A stretch of DNA of 64,000 nt from CALGLS01 sp965222105 (GCA_965222105.1 CBDCTQ010000042.1:1-64000), one strand, 5' to 3'. Counted from the stretch's first letter, positions 8,370 to 17,406 are shown. Program-made: numbers and translations. Notes: generated from the letters alone by a model not told the origin.

Positions 8370-8828
8370 CTAAAAAACCATCTTTACATTCCACCAATTT
8401 TGCTCCACAACTGCCTTGTTTTTACGGTAAAAAGCCAGAGCAGGTTCATTCCAGTCCAAAACCTGCCATTTGACCAATGCCACCTGACGCAACCTGGCTT
8501 CCGCCAAAAAAGCATCAAACAAGGCCTGCCCGATACCCTGACGCCGATAAGTGCCCTTCACTACAAAATCGTCCAGATACAGCATCGGCCCCTTCCACGT
8601 CGAATAGGCCATATAGTATAATACAATGCCGACAATCTCCTCCCCCTTTTCCGCCAAAATAACCTCAAACAACCCCGCGCCAAAATCCTTTTCATAATCT
8701 GACGGCCTGGTATAAACTTCCTCTTCCGCTTCCTCGTAAATGGCCAACTCACGGACCAATTCATAGACGGCTGGCATATCGCCAACATCGGCCTTGCGAA
8801 CAGTGATTTCCGGCAGCTTGGATGGCAT
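8370..8828 (-). CDS. GNAT-family N-acetyltransferase (diamine acetyltransferase-like)
   Basis: 152 residues of GNAT fold. The acetyl-CoA pyrophosphate loop is RRQGIGQAL (about residues 96-104), preceded by the beta-4 strand LYLDDFVVKG, and the C-terminal part has WNEPALAFYRK typical of the spermidine/diamine acetyltransferase subgroup. The N-terminus (ITVRKADVGDMPAVYELV) is the usual first strand and helix. The substrate cannot be assigned; a polyamine, amino acid or antibiotic amine is possible. The gene is convergent with the prenyl synthase gene and divergent from the ribosomal operon. Confidence 0.8.
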   Translation of the reverse strand: MPSKLPEITVRKADVGDMPAVYELVRELAIYEEAEEEVYTRPSDYEKDFGAGLFEVILAEKGEEIVGIVLYYMAYSTWKGPMLYLDDFVVKGTYRRQGIGQALFDAFLAEARLRQVALVKWQVLDWNEPALAFYRKNKAVVEQNWWNVKMVF

Positions 8829-8916
8829 AAATCGAGGTCTGTATTAGTCCAAAGATCAAATTTCTACATTTTCCGGGAAACCAGGGCAGAATCTTGCGAA
8901 TAATTTCTTTTTTACC

Positions 8917-8947
8917 TTTTGTTTTAAGGGAAATAGCCGTATCTTTG
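8917..8947 (+). promoter_or_regulatory. Promoter of the rpsL (str) operon
   Basis: TTTTG at 8917-8921 (-33) and TATCTTTG at 8940-8947 (-7) are 18 bases apart, a close match to the Bacteroidota housekeeping consensus. The predicted leader before rpsL is about 130 nt, long enough for autoregulatory structure, though no clear terminator hairpin is visible. Confidence 0.75.
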
Positions 8948-9085
8948 CAAACGCTTTTGGAATGGGTTAGCAAGATTGAAAAATGAGAATTTATAACCCG
9001 CTAATAATCAGTCTATTAGGTCGTTTCACCGGCAAAATTACCTAAAATTTACAACTAACCCCGATCATTAAAACTTTTTCAGGAT

Positions 9086-9460
9086 ATGCCAACCATTAAC
9101 CAACTTGTACGTAAAGGCAGAAAAAAAATCGTCGTTACAAGTAAATCAAGGGCCCTGGAAGCCTGCCCCCAAAAAAGGGGCGTTTGCACCCGGGTGTACA
9201 CCACCACTCCTAAAAAGCCCAACTCTGCCCTTCGAAAAGTGGCTAAAGTGAGGCTGACCAACGGGCAAGAGGTGATCGCCTACATCCCCGGTGAAGGCCA
9301 CAACCTCCAGGAACACTCCATCGTCCTCATCCGGGGCGGCCGGGTCAAAGACCTGCCAGGAGTCCGGTACACCATAGTCAGAGGTGCACTCGATACCGCT
9401 GGCGTCAACGGACGGTTACAATCCCGCTCTAAATACGGTACCAAACGGCCCAAAAAATAG
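9086..9460 (+). CDS. rpsL: 30S ribosomal protein S12
   Basis: 124 residues, the standard length. It has the decoding-centre loops PKKPNSALRK (the streptomycin-resistance lysine region) and KDLPGVRYTIVRG, both intact and wild-type looking. The start MPTINQLVRKG is the conserved N-terminus. It is the first gene of the str operon, followed by rpsG after 27 bases. No Shine-Dalgarno sequence precedes it, as is usual in Bacteroidota. Confidence 0.98.
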   Translation: MPTINQLVRKGRKKIVVTSKSRALEACPQKRGVCTRVYTTTPKKPNSALRKVAKVRLTNGQEVIAYIPGEGHNLQEHSIVLIRGGRVKDLPGVRYTIVRGALDTAGVNGRLQSRSKYGTKRPKK

Positions 9461-9487
9461 TTTAATAGAATTTAGAATCTATCAATA

Positions 9488-9955
9488 ATGCGTAAAAGAA
9501 AACCCAAAGAAAGGATTATCCAACCCGACCCACGGTACAACGACCCCCTGGTCACCCAATTTGTCAACAACCTGATGCTTCAGGGTAAAAAATCGGTCGC
9601 CTTCCGTATTTTTTATGAAGCTATGGACATCATAAAAGAAAGAACAAAAGAGAACGAACACGAGGTTTGGAAAAAAGCGCTCAACAATGCCATCCCACAG
9701 GTAGAAGTACGCAGCAAGCGGATCGGTGGCGCTACCTTCCAAATCCCAACAGAAATACGAGCCAAACGCAAAATGTCCATCGGCATGAAATGGCTCATCC
9801 GCTTTGCAAGAGCCAGAAGCGGTAAAGGCTTTGCCGAAAAACTGGCAGCCGAACTGATCGCCGCCAGCAAAAATGAAGGCGCCGCCGTCAAACGAAAAGA
9901 AGAAACACATAAAATGGCCGAATCAAACCGGGCCTTTGCTCACTTTAGAGTATAA
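9488..9955 (+). CDS. rpsG: 30S ribosomal protein S7
   Basis: 155 residues, normal length. S7 nucleates assembly of the 30S head. It starts MRKRKPKERIIQPDPRY and contains the conserved NNLMLQGKKSVAF, RSKRIGGATFQIP and KRKEETHKMAESNRAFAHFR segments. It is second in the str operon; a hairpin in the spacer after it may attenuate transcription into fusA. Confidence 0.98.
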   Translation: MRKRKPKERIIQPDPRYNDPLVTQFVNNLMLQGKKSVAFRIFYEAMDIIKERTKENEHEVWKKALNNAIPQVEVRSKRIGGATFQIPTEIRAKRKMSIGMKWLIRFARARSGKGFAEKLAAELIAASKNEGAAVKRKEETHKMAESNRAFAHFRV

Positions 9956-9973
9956 CAAGTTTAACTCAAACAT

Positions 9974-10011
9974 AAAAGCTCGTCCCGGACTTGTTTCGGG
10001 ATTTTGCTTTT
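9974..10011 (+). terminator. Hairpin between rpsG and fusA built on a TCCCG...CGGGA palindrome
   Basis: AAAAGC (9974-9979) pairs with GCTTTT (10006-10011) and encloses a TCCCG...CGGGA core. The U-rich 3' arm makes it terminator-like, so partial attenuation or an mRNA processing site between rpsG and fusA is plausible. The core belongs to the short palindrome family seen in many spacers of this window. Confidence 0.45.
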
Positions 10012-10117
10012 AGCAAACTAACATCAAACATAATCAGCCAATAAATCAATCAATCAACAATCTGTAATTAATCTTCAAATTTTATAATTCTGGTAATCGA
10101 ACATTTCAAACTAACTC

Positions 10118-12253
10118 ATGGCTAAAGATTTAAAATTTACGAGGAACATAGGGATCGCCGCTCACATCGATGCTGGTAAAACAACCACCACCGAGCGCAT
10201 TCTCTATTACACCGGCCTCAGCCACAAAATAGGCGAGGTACACGACGGAGCTGCCACCATGGACTGGATGGAGCAGGAACAGGAACGCGGCATCACCATC
10301 ACCTCCGCCGCCACCAAAACCGAATGGAAATGGAAGGACCAACACTACTCCATCAACATCATCGACACCCCCGGCCACGTCGACTTTACCGTAGAAGTAG
10401 AGCGGTCGCTCCGCGTACTCGACGGAACCGTAGCCCTCTTCTGTGCAGTATCGGGTGTAGAACCTCAATCCGAAACCGTTTGGCGTCAAGCTGACCGCTA
10501 TAAAGTACCGCGAATTGGTTTTGTCAATAAAATGGACCGAACCGGGGCCGACTTCCTCAACGTCGTCAACGATGTCAGAGAAAAACTGGGCGCCAACGCC
10601 ATTCCCCTGCAAATACCCATCGGCGCCGAAGAACGGTTCCAAGGAGTGGTAGACCTCCTGTCTAATAAAGCCATCGTCTGGGATGAAGAAAGCCAGGGCA
10701 TGACCTATAAAGAGGTACCCATCCCCGACGACCTGAAAGACACAGTAGAAGAATACCGCGGCAAACTCGTCGAAGCCATCGCTGAATACGACGACGACCT
10801 GCTCGAAAAATTCTTCGAAGACCCCGACTCCATCACCGTCGAAGAAATGCGCGCAGCCATCCGCTCGGCTGTACTCGATATGAGTATCTGCCCCATGATG
10901 TGTGGCTCCGCCTTTAAAAACAAAGGCGTGCAGGCATTGTTGGATGCGGTATGTGCTTACCTGCCGGCACCAACCGATCTGGATGCCATAGAAGGCATCA
11001 ACCCCAAAACAGACGAACCCGTACAACGCAAACCCAATGTCGATGAACCTTTTACTGCATTGGCATTTAAAATAGCCACCGACCCCTACGTCGGACGGCT
11101 CTGCTTTTTCCGCGTTTACTCCGGCGCACTGGATGCCGGTTCCTATATAATGAATACCCGTTCCGGAAACAAGGAGCGTATTTCGCGGATCTATCAGATG
11201 CATGCCAACAAACAAAATCCCATTGATCGGGTAGAGGCTGGCGACATCGCCGCCGGAGTTGGCTTCAAAGATATTCGAACAGGCGATACCCTCTGTGCTG
11301 TGGACAAACCCATCGTCCTGGAAAGCATGACTTTCCCCGACCCCGTCATCGGCGTAGCCGTCGAACCTAAAACCCAGTCAGATGTCGACAAACTCGGTAT
11401 GGCGCTGGCCAAGCTGGCAGAGGAAGACCCCACTTTTCAGGTTCGTTATGACGACGAAACCAACCAAACGGTCATCTCCGGTATGGGAGAACTCCATCTG
11501 GAGATCATCGTCGACCGGCTCAAACGCGAATTTAAAGTAGAATGCAACCAGGGCAAACCCCAGGTGAATTATAAAGAAGCACTGACAGCCAACGTAGTGC
11601 ATCGCGAAAAACTCAAAAAGCAAACCGGTGGCTCCGGTTTGTTTGCCGACATACAATTCGAACTCGGCCCCGCCGATGAAGAATTTCTCGAAAGTGAGGA
11701 TTTCAAATCCGGTAAGGTGCGACTACAGTTTGTCAACAAGATTGTTGGGGGAGCCATTCCCAGAGAGTTGATCCCCTCTGTCCAGAAAGGCTTTGAAGCC
11801 ATGATGGACAATGGCGTACTCGCGGGTTACTCCATCGACAGCATGAAAGTGCGCCTCTTCGACGGTAGTACCCACAGCGTCGACTCCAAACCAGTGGCCT
11901 TTGAACTGGCCGCCAAAGAGGGATTCCGCGCCGCTGCACCAAAAGCCAAGCCGGTACTACTCGAACCCATTATGAAACTCGAAGTGGTGACCCCGGAAGA
12001 ATACGTCGGAGGCGTTATCGGGGACCTCAATCGCCGAAGAGGGATCACCACCGGACAGGAGCCCCGTGCAGGTGGCGCCATCGCTGTTCAGGCCAATGTA
12101 CCCCTGTCTGAAATGTTCGGCTATGTCACCTCCCTGCGGACCATTACTTCCGGTAGAGCCAGCTCCACCATGGAGTTCGCCAACTATGCACCCGCCCCAC
12201 GCGGAATAGCCGACGAAGTGATCGAAACAGCTAAGGGAACAGTAAAAGCATAA
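10118..12253 (+). CDS. fusA: Elongation factor G
   Basis: 711 residues, a translational GTPase that drives ribosomal translocation. The G domain has the P-loop AHIDAGKTTTTE (residues about 17-28), switch I ERGITI, DTPGHVDF and the NKMD specificity motif. Domain IV and V signatures follow (GGVIGDLNRRRG near residue 635, MFGYVTSLRT near 670). The length and position after rpsG fit the housekeeping EF-G. tuf is not next to it; the S10 operon follows directly. Confidence 0.98.
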   Translation: MAKDLKFTRNIGIAAHIDAGKTTTTERILYYTGLSHKIGEVHDGAATMDWMEQEQERGITITSAATKTEWKWKDQHYSINIIDTPGHVDFTVEVERSLRVLDGTVALFCAVSGVEPQSETVWRQADRYKVPRIGFVNKMDRTGADFLNVVNDVREKLGANAIPLQIPIGAEERFQGVVDLLSNKAIVWDEESQGMTYKEVPIPDDLKDTVEEYRGKLVEAIAEYDDDLLEKFFEDPDSITVEEMRAAIRSAVLDMSICPMMCGSAFKNKGVQALLDAVCAYLPAPTDLDAIEGINPKTDEPVQRKPNVDEPFTALAFKIATDPYVGRLCFFRVYSGALDAGSYIMNTRSGNKERISRIYQMHANKQNPIDRVEAGDIAAGVGFKDIRTGDTLCAVDKPIVLESMTFPDPVIGVAVEPKTQSDVDKLGMALAKLAEEDPTFQVRYDDETNQTVISGMGELHLEIIVDRLKREFKVECNQGKPQVNYKEALTANVVHREKLKKQTGGSGLFADIQFELGPADEEFLESEDFKSGKVRLQFVNKIVGGAIPRELIPSVQKGFEAMMDNGVLAGYSIDSMKVRLFDGSTHSVDSKPVAFELAAKEGFRAAAPKAKPVLLEPIMKLEVVTPEEYVGGVIGDLNRRRGITTGQEPRAGGAIAVQANVPLSEMFGYVTSLRTITSGRASSTMEFANYAPAPRGIADEVIETAKGTVKA

Positions 12254-12284
12254 ATCAATAATTAATAATCATTAATTAAGAGGT

Positions 12285-12593
12285 ATGAATCAAAAAATCA
12301 GAATAAAGCTGCGTTCTTACGACCATAATCTGGTGGACAAGTCTACCGAAAAAATCGTAAGAACGGTACGCAATAGCGGTGCCATCGTCACCGGTCCGAT
12401 TCCACTGCCCACCCAGAAGAAGATTTTCACCGTCTTGCGATCTCCGCACGTCAATAAAAAATCACGGGAGCAGTTTCAGTTGCGTACACACAAAAGATTG
12501 ATCGAAATCTACACGCCTACCCAAAAGACGGTTGACGCATTATCCAAACTGGAACTGCCAAGTGGTGTAGACATTCAAGTCAAACTTACATAG
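12285..12593 (+). CDS. rpsJ: 30S ribosomal protein S10
   Basis: 102 residues. Begins MNQKIRIKLRSYDHNLVDKS and contains GPIPLPTQKK, SPHVNKKSREQF and RTHKRLIEI, all diagnostic. It starts 31 bases after fusA, so the str and S10 gene sets are probably joined. A 186-base spacer separates it from rplC. S10 doubles as NusE in antitermination in other bacteria. Confidence 0.98.
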   Translation: MNQKIRIKLRSYDHNLVDKSTEKIVRTVRNSGAIVTGPIPLPTQKKIFTVLRSPHVNKKSREQFQLRTHKRLIEIYTPTQKTVDALSKLELPSGVDIQVKLT

Positions 12594-12779
12594 TAGATTT
12601 TTCTGTTTTTTTAAAATAAAAGAATCTGTTTTCCGGTCTGTAAGTGAATTGTGCCTTTCGGCAAATTCAACTCACATAAGACAGGCAGCAGTTCATTGTA
12701 AAATATTGGCAGCAGCGACCACCCAGGCTTGTAATAGCATTGTTGGATTCGCTTTTGCAAACTAAAAACTATCATTATT

Positions 12780-13460
12780 GTGAATGGTTTAATCGGTAAA
12801 AAAATAGGAATGACCAGCATCTTCGACGAAGTTGGTAAAAACATACCCTGTACCGTTATAGAGGCAGGCCCATGTGTCATCACCCAGATCAAAACGTCGG
12901 ACGGAAAAGACGGCTACGATGCCGTCCAACTGGCCTACGGCGATGCAAAAGTAAAGCGAACTTCCAGGGCCATGCAGGGCCATTTTGATAAAGCCGGCAC
13001 CGGACCCAAACGAAAACTGGTCGAATTCAGAAATTTTGACTTCGGCCAACTGATCGCTCCGGTAGCAGGGGAAGAAAGCGAAGAACCCGCTGCTGTCGCC
13101 GAAAAAACAACCGGCAGCCTGCTGGCCGTCGATGAGGTATTCGCAGAAGGAGACATCGTCGACGTAGTGGGAACCTCCAAAGGGAAAGGTTTTCAGGGCG
13201 TCGTAAAACGACACAACTTTAAAGGGGTCAACGATCAAACCCACGGCCAGCACAACCGTCAGCGCGCTCCGGGTGCCATTGGTGCGGCTTCTTACCCCGC
13301 CAGAGTATTCAAAGGAATGCGTATGGCCGGGCGCACCGGAGGCCAACGGGTCAAAACCAAAAACCTGGAGGTCGTGAAAATACTGCCCGAAAAAAATCTC
13401 ATCCTCATTAAAGGAGCAGTCCCCGGACATAAAGGGACTTACATCATCATCGAAAAATAA
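12780..13460 (+). CDS. rplC: 50S ribosomal protein L3
   Basis: 226 residues with a GTG start, chosen because MNGLIGKKIGMT is the conserved N-terminus and no in-frame ATG fits. It contains the TxGKGFQG-type motif (GTSKGKGFQGVVKRHNF) and the W-loop region ending in MAGRTGGQRVKTKNL. It is longer than the E. coli protein, partly through an acidic insert (EESEEPAAV) near residue 100. The 186-base gap before it may hold an internal promoter, but no full TAnnTTTG match was found there. Confidence 0.97.
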   Translation: MNGLIGKKIGMTSIFDEVGKNIPCTVIEAGPCVITQIKTSDGKDGYDAVQLAYGDAKVKRTSRAMQGHFDKAGTGPKRKLVEFRNFDFGQLIAPVAGEESEEPAAVAEKTTGSLLAVDEVFAEGDIVDVVGTSKGKGFQGVVKRHNFKGVNDQTHGQHNRQRAPGAIGAASYPARVFKGMRMAGRTGGQRVKTKNLEVVKILPEKNLILIKGAVPGHKGTYIIIEK

Positions 13461-13466
13461 CTAGCC

Positions 13467-14096
13467 ATGAAGTTGGATATTTTAAATATAGAAGGCAACA
13501 CCACCGGCAAATCCATTGATCTGCCCGACGATATCTTTGGCATCGAACCCAACGAGCATTGTGTCTACCTGGCCGTAAAGCAGTACAACGCCAATAAACG
13601 GCAAGGCACTCACTCCACCAAAGAAAGAGGAGAGATAAAAGGTTCGACCCGAAAGATAAAACGCCAAAAAGGCACCGGTACCGCCAGAGCTGGTAGCATC
13701 AAAAATCCCTTGTTCAGAGGAGGTGGCCGCGTATTTGGCCCCAAGCCACGCAATTACGGTTTCAAGCTCAACAAAAAGGTAAAACGCCTGGCCCGCAAAT
13801 CAGCCCTCAGCGACAAAGCCAATAAAGGCAAGATCGTCGTCGTGGAAGATTTTACCTTCGATGCACCCAAAACTGCTGAGTTCCGGCAGGTCATCCAAAA
13901 TCTATCACTCGACCAAAGCAGAACCGTTTTTGTCACCGGCGATCTCGACAGGATGTTACACGCCTCCTCCCGCAATCTCGACAACACCTCCGTTACCAGA
14001 GCACAAGACCTGAACACCTATCAGATCATGCACGCCAACACCTTGATTTTAGCGGAAAGCGCAATCGAAAAGATCGTACAAACATTTGGTAAATAA
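13467..14096 (+). CDS. rplD: 50S ribosomal protein L4
   Basis: 209 residues, starting 6 bases after rplC. The extended loop that lines the exit tunnel is present (RKIKRQKGTGTARAGS, FRGGGRVFGPKPR). In E. coli L4 represses its own S10 operon; whether this happens here is unknown. C-terminal LNTYQIMHANTLILAESAI is typical of Bacteroidota L4. Confidence 0.97.
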   Translation: MKLDILNIEGNTTGKSIDLPDDIFGIEPNEHCVYLAVKQYNANKRQGTHSTKERGEIKGSTRKIKRQKGTGTARAGSIKNPLFRGGGRVFGPKPRNYGFKLNKKVKRLARKSALSDKANKGKIVVVEDFTFDAPKTAEFRQVIQNLSLDQSRTVFVTGDLDRMLHASSRNLDNTSVTRAQDLNTYQIMHANTLILAESAIEKIVQTFGK

Positions 14097-14139
14097 TGTA
14101 AACGGCCTCCTAACCGGCGCCGACTAAAGATACTCTATA

Positions 14140-14436
14140 ATGGCAAAAACAATTTTGATAAAACCATTGCTCACCGAAAAATCGGAACTGCTATCCGAAA
14201 ACAGCGGTCAGTACAGCTTTATTGTCAACAAAAAGGCCAACAAGCTCGAAATAAAAGATGCCATAGAACGCATGTACAGCGTCAATGTGGCCTCTGTCAA
14301 CACCCTCATCATGCCCGGAAAAAAGAGAAACAGAAATACTCGTACGGGATTGGTGCGCGGACGGGTAGCCGCCTTCAAAAAAGCGGTGGTCACCTTGTCG
14401 GAAGGAGAATCCATCGACCTGTTTGGAGATATTTAA
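14140..14436 (+). CDS. rplW: 50S ribosomal protein L23
   Basis: 98 residues. Shows KPLLTEKSE near the start and the F-V-KAN-K-IK pattern (FIVNKKANKLEIKDAIE), with the GKKRNRNTRTGLVRGR loop that reaches into the exit tunnel. It is the docking site for trigger factor and SRP at the tunnel exit. It lies in the S10 operon between rplD and rplB. Confidence 0.97.
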   Translation: MAKTILIKPLLTEKSELLSENSGQYSFIVNKKANKLEIKDAIERMYSVNVASVNTLIMPGKKRNRNTRTGLVRGRVAAFKKAVVTLSEGESIDLFGDI

Positions 14437-14462
14437 TTCAGTACATTAAATTTATTTAGGCA

Positions 14463-15299
14463 ATGCCAGTAAAAAAATATAATCCGGTAACTCCTGGAAC
14501 GCGATTCAGAATCGGTAATGCGTTCGCCGAAATTACGACGAACAAACCCGAAAAAAGTCTGACGACCTCCCTCAAAAAGACCGGAGGCCGAAACTCCTCC
14601 GGTAAAATGACCGTGCGCAACAGAGGTGGAGGCCACAAAAGACGTTACCGCATCATCGACTTCAAACGCAACAAAGACGGCGTAAAGGCAGAAGTGCTCA
14701 GCATCGAGTACGATCCTAACCGCACTGCTTTCATCGCACTGACAAAATACGAAGATGGCGAAAAGCGGTACATCATTGCGCCCGATGGGTTGAAAGTAGG
14801 CGATACCATCCTTTCGGGAAAAGGAGCCGCCCCCAACGTGGGCAATACCCTCTTCCTCAAAGACATCCCACTGGGAGCATCTATTCACGCCATTGAAATG
14901 CAGCCCGGAAAAGGAGCCGCCCTCGCCAGAAGTGCCGGCACCTACGGCCAACTGATGGGCAAAGAAGGCAAATTCGTTATCATCAAACTGCCTTCCGGCG
15001 AAGTACGACGCATTCTGTCGACCTGCAAAGCTACCATCGGCGTAACCTCCAACCCCGACCACCAATTGCAGGTACTCGGTAAAGCAGGCCGCAAACGGTG
15101 GATCGGACGACGACCACGGGTAAGAGGGGTCGCCATGAACCCCGTCGACCACCCCATGGGCGGTGGTGAAGGAAGGGCATCAGGAGGCCACCCGCGCTCC
15201 AGAACCGGCGTGATGGCCAAGGGACAGAAAACCCGAAACAAAAAGAAACACTCTACCAAACTCATCATCAGCAAACGAAAAAAGCGAAATAGAAGATAA
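14463..15299 (+). CDS. rplB: 50S ribosomal protein L2
   Basis: 278 residues. Conserved blocks include GGGHKRRYRIIDFKR, IEYDPNRTAFIAL, and the peptidyl-transferase region GVAMNPVDHPMGGGEGR with its essential histidine. It is slightly longer than the E. coli protein, with a basic tail (SKRKKRNRR). It ends 11 bases before rpsS. Confidence 0.98.
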   Translation: MPVKKYNPVTPGTRFRIGNAFAEITTNKPEKSLTTSLKKTGGRNSSGKMTVRNRGGGHKRRYRIIDFKRNKDGVKAEVLSIEYDPNRTAFIALTKYEDGEKRYIIAPDGLKVGDTILSGKGAAPNVGNTLFLKDIPLGASIHAIEMQPGKGAALARSAGTYGQLMGKEGKFVIIKLPSGEVRRILSTCKATIGVTSNPDHQLQVLGKAGRKRWIGRRPRVRGVAMNPVDHPMGGGEGRASGGHPRSRTGVMAKGQKTRNKKKHSTKLIISKRKKRNRR

Positions 15300-15310
15300 A
15301 CAACTAAACA

Positions 15311-15580
15311 ATGGCTCGATCAATAAAAAAAGGACCCTACGTTTTTCACAAACTTCTCAAAAAAGTTCAAAAAGCAAAGGAAACCAAAAAGAAGACCGTC
15401 ATCAAAACCTGGTCGCGATCTTCTATGATCATACCCGATATGGTCAACGAAACCATCGCTGTACACAACGGAAAAACCTTTGTGCCAGTGTTCATTACCG
15501 AAACAATGGTCGGACACAAACTGGGCGAATTCGCCCCCACCCGTACCTTCCGTGGCCACGCTGGTAATCGCAAGAAATAA
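15311..15580 (+). CDS. rpsS: 30S ribosomal protein S19
   Basis: 89 residues. Contains RSIKKGPYV at the N-terminus, TWSRSSMIIPDMV, and the C-terminal HKLGEFAPTRTFRGH signature. S19 forms a complex with S13 in the 30S head. In the S10 operon, between rplB and rplV. Confidence 0.98.
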   Translation: MARSIKKGPYVFHKLLKKVQKAKETKKKTVIKTWSRSSMIIPDMVNETIAVHNGKTFVPVFITETMVGHKLGEFAPTRTFRGHAGNRKK

Positions 15581-15600
15581 TTATTAAAATTGATTCAAAA

Positions 15601-16032
15601 ATGGAAGCAGTAGCTAAACTTAAAAACTGTCCAATGTCGGTTCGCAAGATGAGACTGGTCGTAGATAACATCCGCGGGCGCGATGTCGAAGAAGCGATCA
15701 ACATCCTGCGTTTTACCAAAAAAGAAGCCGCTACCTGGTTGGAAAAACTCGTCCTTTCGGCTGTCGCCAACTGGGAATACAAAAACGGCGGCATCGCCAA
15801 CGCCGACGATTACGAGTTGTTCATCAAAACGGCTTTCGCCAACCAGGGGTCCATGCTCAAGCGATTCCGGCCAGCACCTCACGGACGGGCGCACCGCATC
15901 CGCAAACATACCAACCACGTCACCATTGTTGTTGAAAACAGGATACCACTCGACAGCGAACTCTATGAAGAAGAACCAGATATCGATGAAGTGGACACAA
16001 TCGACGAAGTGGAAGAGACCGTGGAGGATTAA
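15601..16032 (+). CDS. rplV: 50S ribosomal protein L22 with acidic C-terminal tail
   Basis: 143 residues against about 110 in E. coli. The core is standard (MSVRKMRLVVDNIRG; the tunnel loop FRPAPHGRAHRIRKHTNHVTI). The last 25 or so residues are an extra acidic tail (YEEEPDIDEVD, VEETVED), opposite in charge to most ribosomal tails. The tail continues in the same frame and composition, so it is not a frameshift. Confidence 0.96.
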   Translation: MEAVAKLKNCPMSVRKMRLVVDNIRGRDVEEAINILRFTKKEAATWLEKLVLSAVANWEYKNGGIANADDYELFIKTAFANQGSMLKRFRPAPHGRAHRIRKHTNHVTIVVENRIPLDSELYEEEPDIDEVDTIDEVEETVED

Positions 16033-16071
16033 TGTTATATCAAAAATCAATCATTTAGAAATAACCAAAAT

Positions 16072-16815
16072 ATGGGTCAAAAGACAAATCCGATCGGCAA
16101 CCGCTTAGGCATCATCAAAGGATGGGAGTCTAACTGGTTTGGTGGCAAAGACTTTGGCAAAAAAGTAGTGGAAGACGAAAAAATCCGCAAGTACCTCAAA
16201 GCCAGGGTACACAAAGGAGGCTTGGCGCGAATAATCATCGAACGAACCCTCAAACGCATCACCGTAACCATCCATACCTCTCGCCCAGGCATCATCATCG
16301 GTAAAGGAGGAGCGGAGGTGGACCGGATCCGCGAAGAGCTGAAAAAACTGACCGGAAAAGATGTTCAGATCAACATCGTCGAAATCCGAAAACCGGAACT
16401 CGACGCCGCCGTGGTAGGAGAGTCCATCGCAAAGCAGATCGAATCGCGTATCAACTACCGCCGGGCCATCAAAATGGCCATTCAATCTACCATGAGGGTA
16501 GGAGCGGAAGGCATCAAAGTGCGCATCTCCGGTCGGCTCAACGGTGCAGAAATGGCCCGGTCAGAAGAATACAAAGACGGACGGACACCCCTGCACACTT
16601 TCCGCGCCGATATCGACTACGCCCTCACCGAAGCCCTCACCGTTTACGGTAAAATCGGCATCAAGGTATGGATCTGCAAAGGAGAAGTACTCGGCAAGCG
16701 CGACTTGTCGCCCAACGTAGGAGCCGATGTTAAGACCGGTGGACGTGGCGGACGAGGCGGCGACAGAGGTGGCAAACGAAGGGGCGGCGGCGGAAGAAAC
16801 TCCCGGAGACGGTGA
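16072..16815 (+). CDS. rpsC: 30S ribosomal protein S3 with RGG-rich tail
   Basis: 247 residues. The KH domain with GIIIGKGGAEVDRIR (about residues 65-80), the SGRLNGAEMAR block and the KVWICKGEVLG block identify S3. After residue 215 comes a low-complexity tail of GGRGGRGGDRGG and KRRGGGGRNSRRR type, reminiscent of RGG RNA-binding tails. The normal S3 core is complete. It is the last gene before a predicted terminator/promoter junction. Confidence 0.96.
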   Translation: MGQKTNPIGNRLGIIKGWESNWFGGKDFGKKVVEDEKIRKYLKARVHKGGLARIIIERTLKRITVTIHTSRPGIIIGKGGAEVDRIREELKKLTGKDVQINIVEIRKPELDAAVVGESIAKQIESRINYRRAIKMAIQSTMRVGAEGIKVRISGRLNGAEMARSEEYKDGRTPLHTFRADIDYALTEALTVYGKIGIKVWICKGEVLGKRDLSPNVGADVKTGGRGGRGGDRGGKRRGGGGRNSRRR

Positions 16816-16897
16816 AAATCAATTGCACGGCCTAACCGCCATTAATTATTCACCTACTTTAGCCGCTAACCCACTAGAATAAAAGGAAAATTAGACG

Positions 16898-16937
16898 TAC
16901 CTTTGCCCTGCTTTTTTGAAAAGGGCCGTTTTTTAGT
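16898..16937 (+). promoter_or_regulatory. Internal promoter overlapping a terminator-like hairpin before rplP
   Basis: TACCTTTG at 16898-16905 is a full -7 match. Starting at its last base, GCCC (16905-16908) can pair with GGGC (about 16923-16926), with an inner TTTT/AAAA pairing, and CGTTTTTTAG follows. Transcripts from upstream could end here, while transcripts starting at the promoter would lack much of the left arm and escape. This may reset transcription between the S10 genes up to rpsC and the genes from rplP on. Confidence 0.5.
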
Positions 16938-16961
16938 AAAATTTTTGCAAAAAAATGCATC

Positions 16962-17375
16962 ATGTTACAGCCTAAAAGAACAAAATACCGCAAACAACAA
17001 AAAGGAAGGATAAAAGGTCTGGCTCACAGAGGCAGCACCATCTCTTTTGGAACCTTCGGGTTGAAAACAATGGATGCCGCTTTCATCACCAGCAGACAAA
17101 TTGAAGCCGCCCGTATCGCCATGACGCGGTACATGAAAAGAGAAGGTAACGTCTGGATTCGCATCTTCCCTGACAAACCCATCACCGCCAAACCACAGGA
17201 AGTGAGGATGGGTAAAGGTAAAGGTGCTCTCGATCATTATGTAGCCGTTGTAAAACCCGGTCGCATCATGTTCGAAGTCGATGGTGTAAGCCGCGAAGTA
17301 GCACAGGAAGCTCTTCGACTAGCTGCCCAAAAAATGCCCGTAGCTACCAGATTTGTAGCCCGACACGATTTATAA
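16962..17375 (+). CDS. rplP: 50S ribosomal protein L16
   Basis: 137 residues. Starts MLQPKRTKYRKQQKGR and contains GSTISFGTFGLKTMD, FPDKPITAKPQEVRMGKGKG and the EVDGVSREVAQEALRLAAQKMP block. L16 helps position A-site tRNA. A spacer of 146 bases with its own promoter precedes it, unusual within an S10 operon. Confidence 0.98.
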   Translation: MLQPKRTKYRKQQKGRIKGLAHRGSTISFGTFGLKTMDAAFITSRQIEAARIAMTRYMKREGNVWIRIFPDKPITAKPQEVRMGKGKGALDHYVAVVKPGRIMFEVDGVSREVAQEALRLAAQKMPVATRFVARHDL

Positions 17376-17406
17376 TATATTTAACCAGCAACCATCATTT
17401 TCAATC

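Noticed and set aside
10130..11215. 361-codon frame on the minus strand opposite fusA
   Set aside because: Antisense to EF-G with no recognisable domain; a shadow of codon bias.
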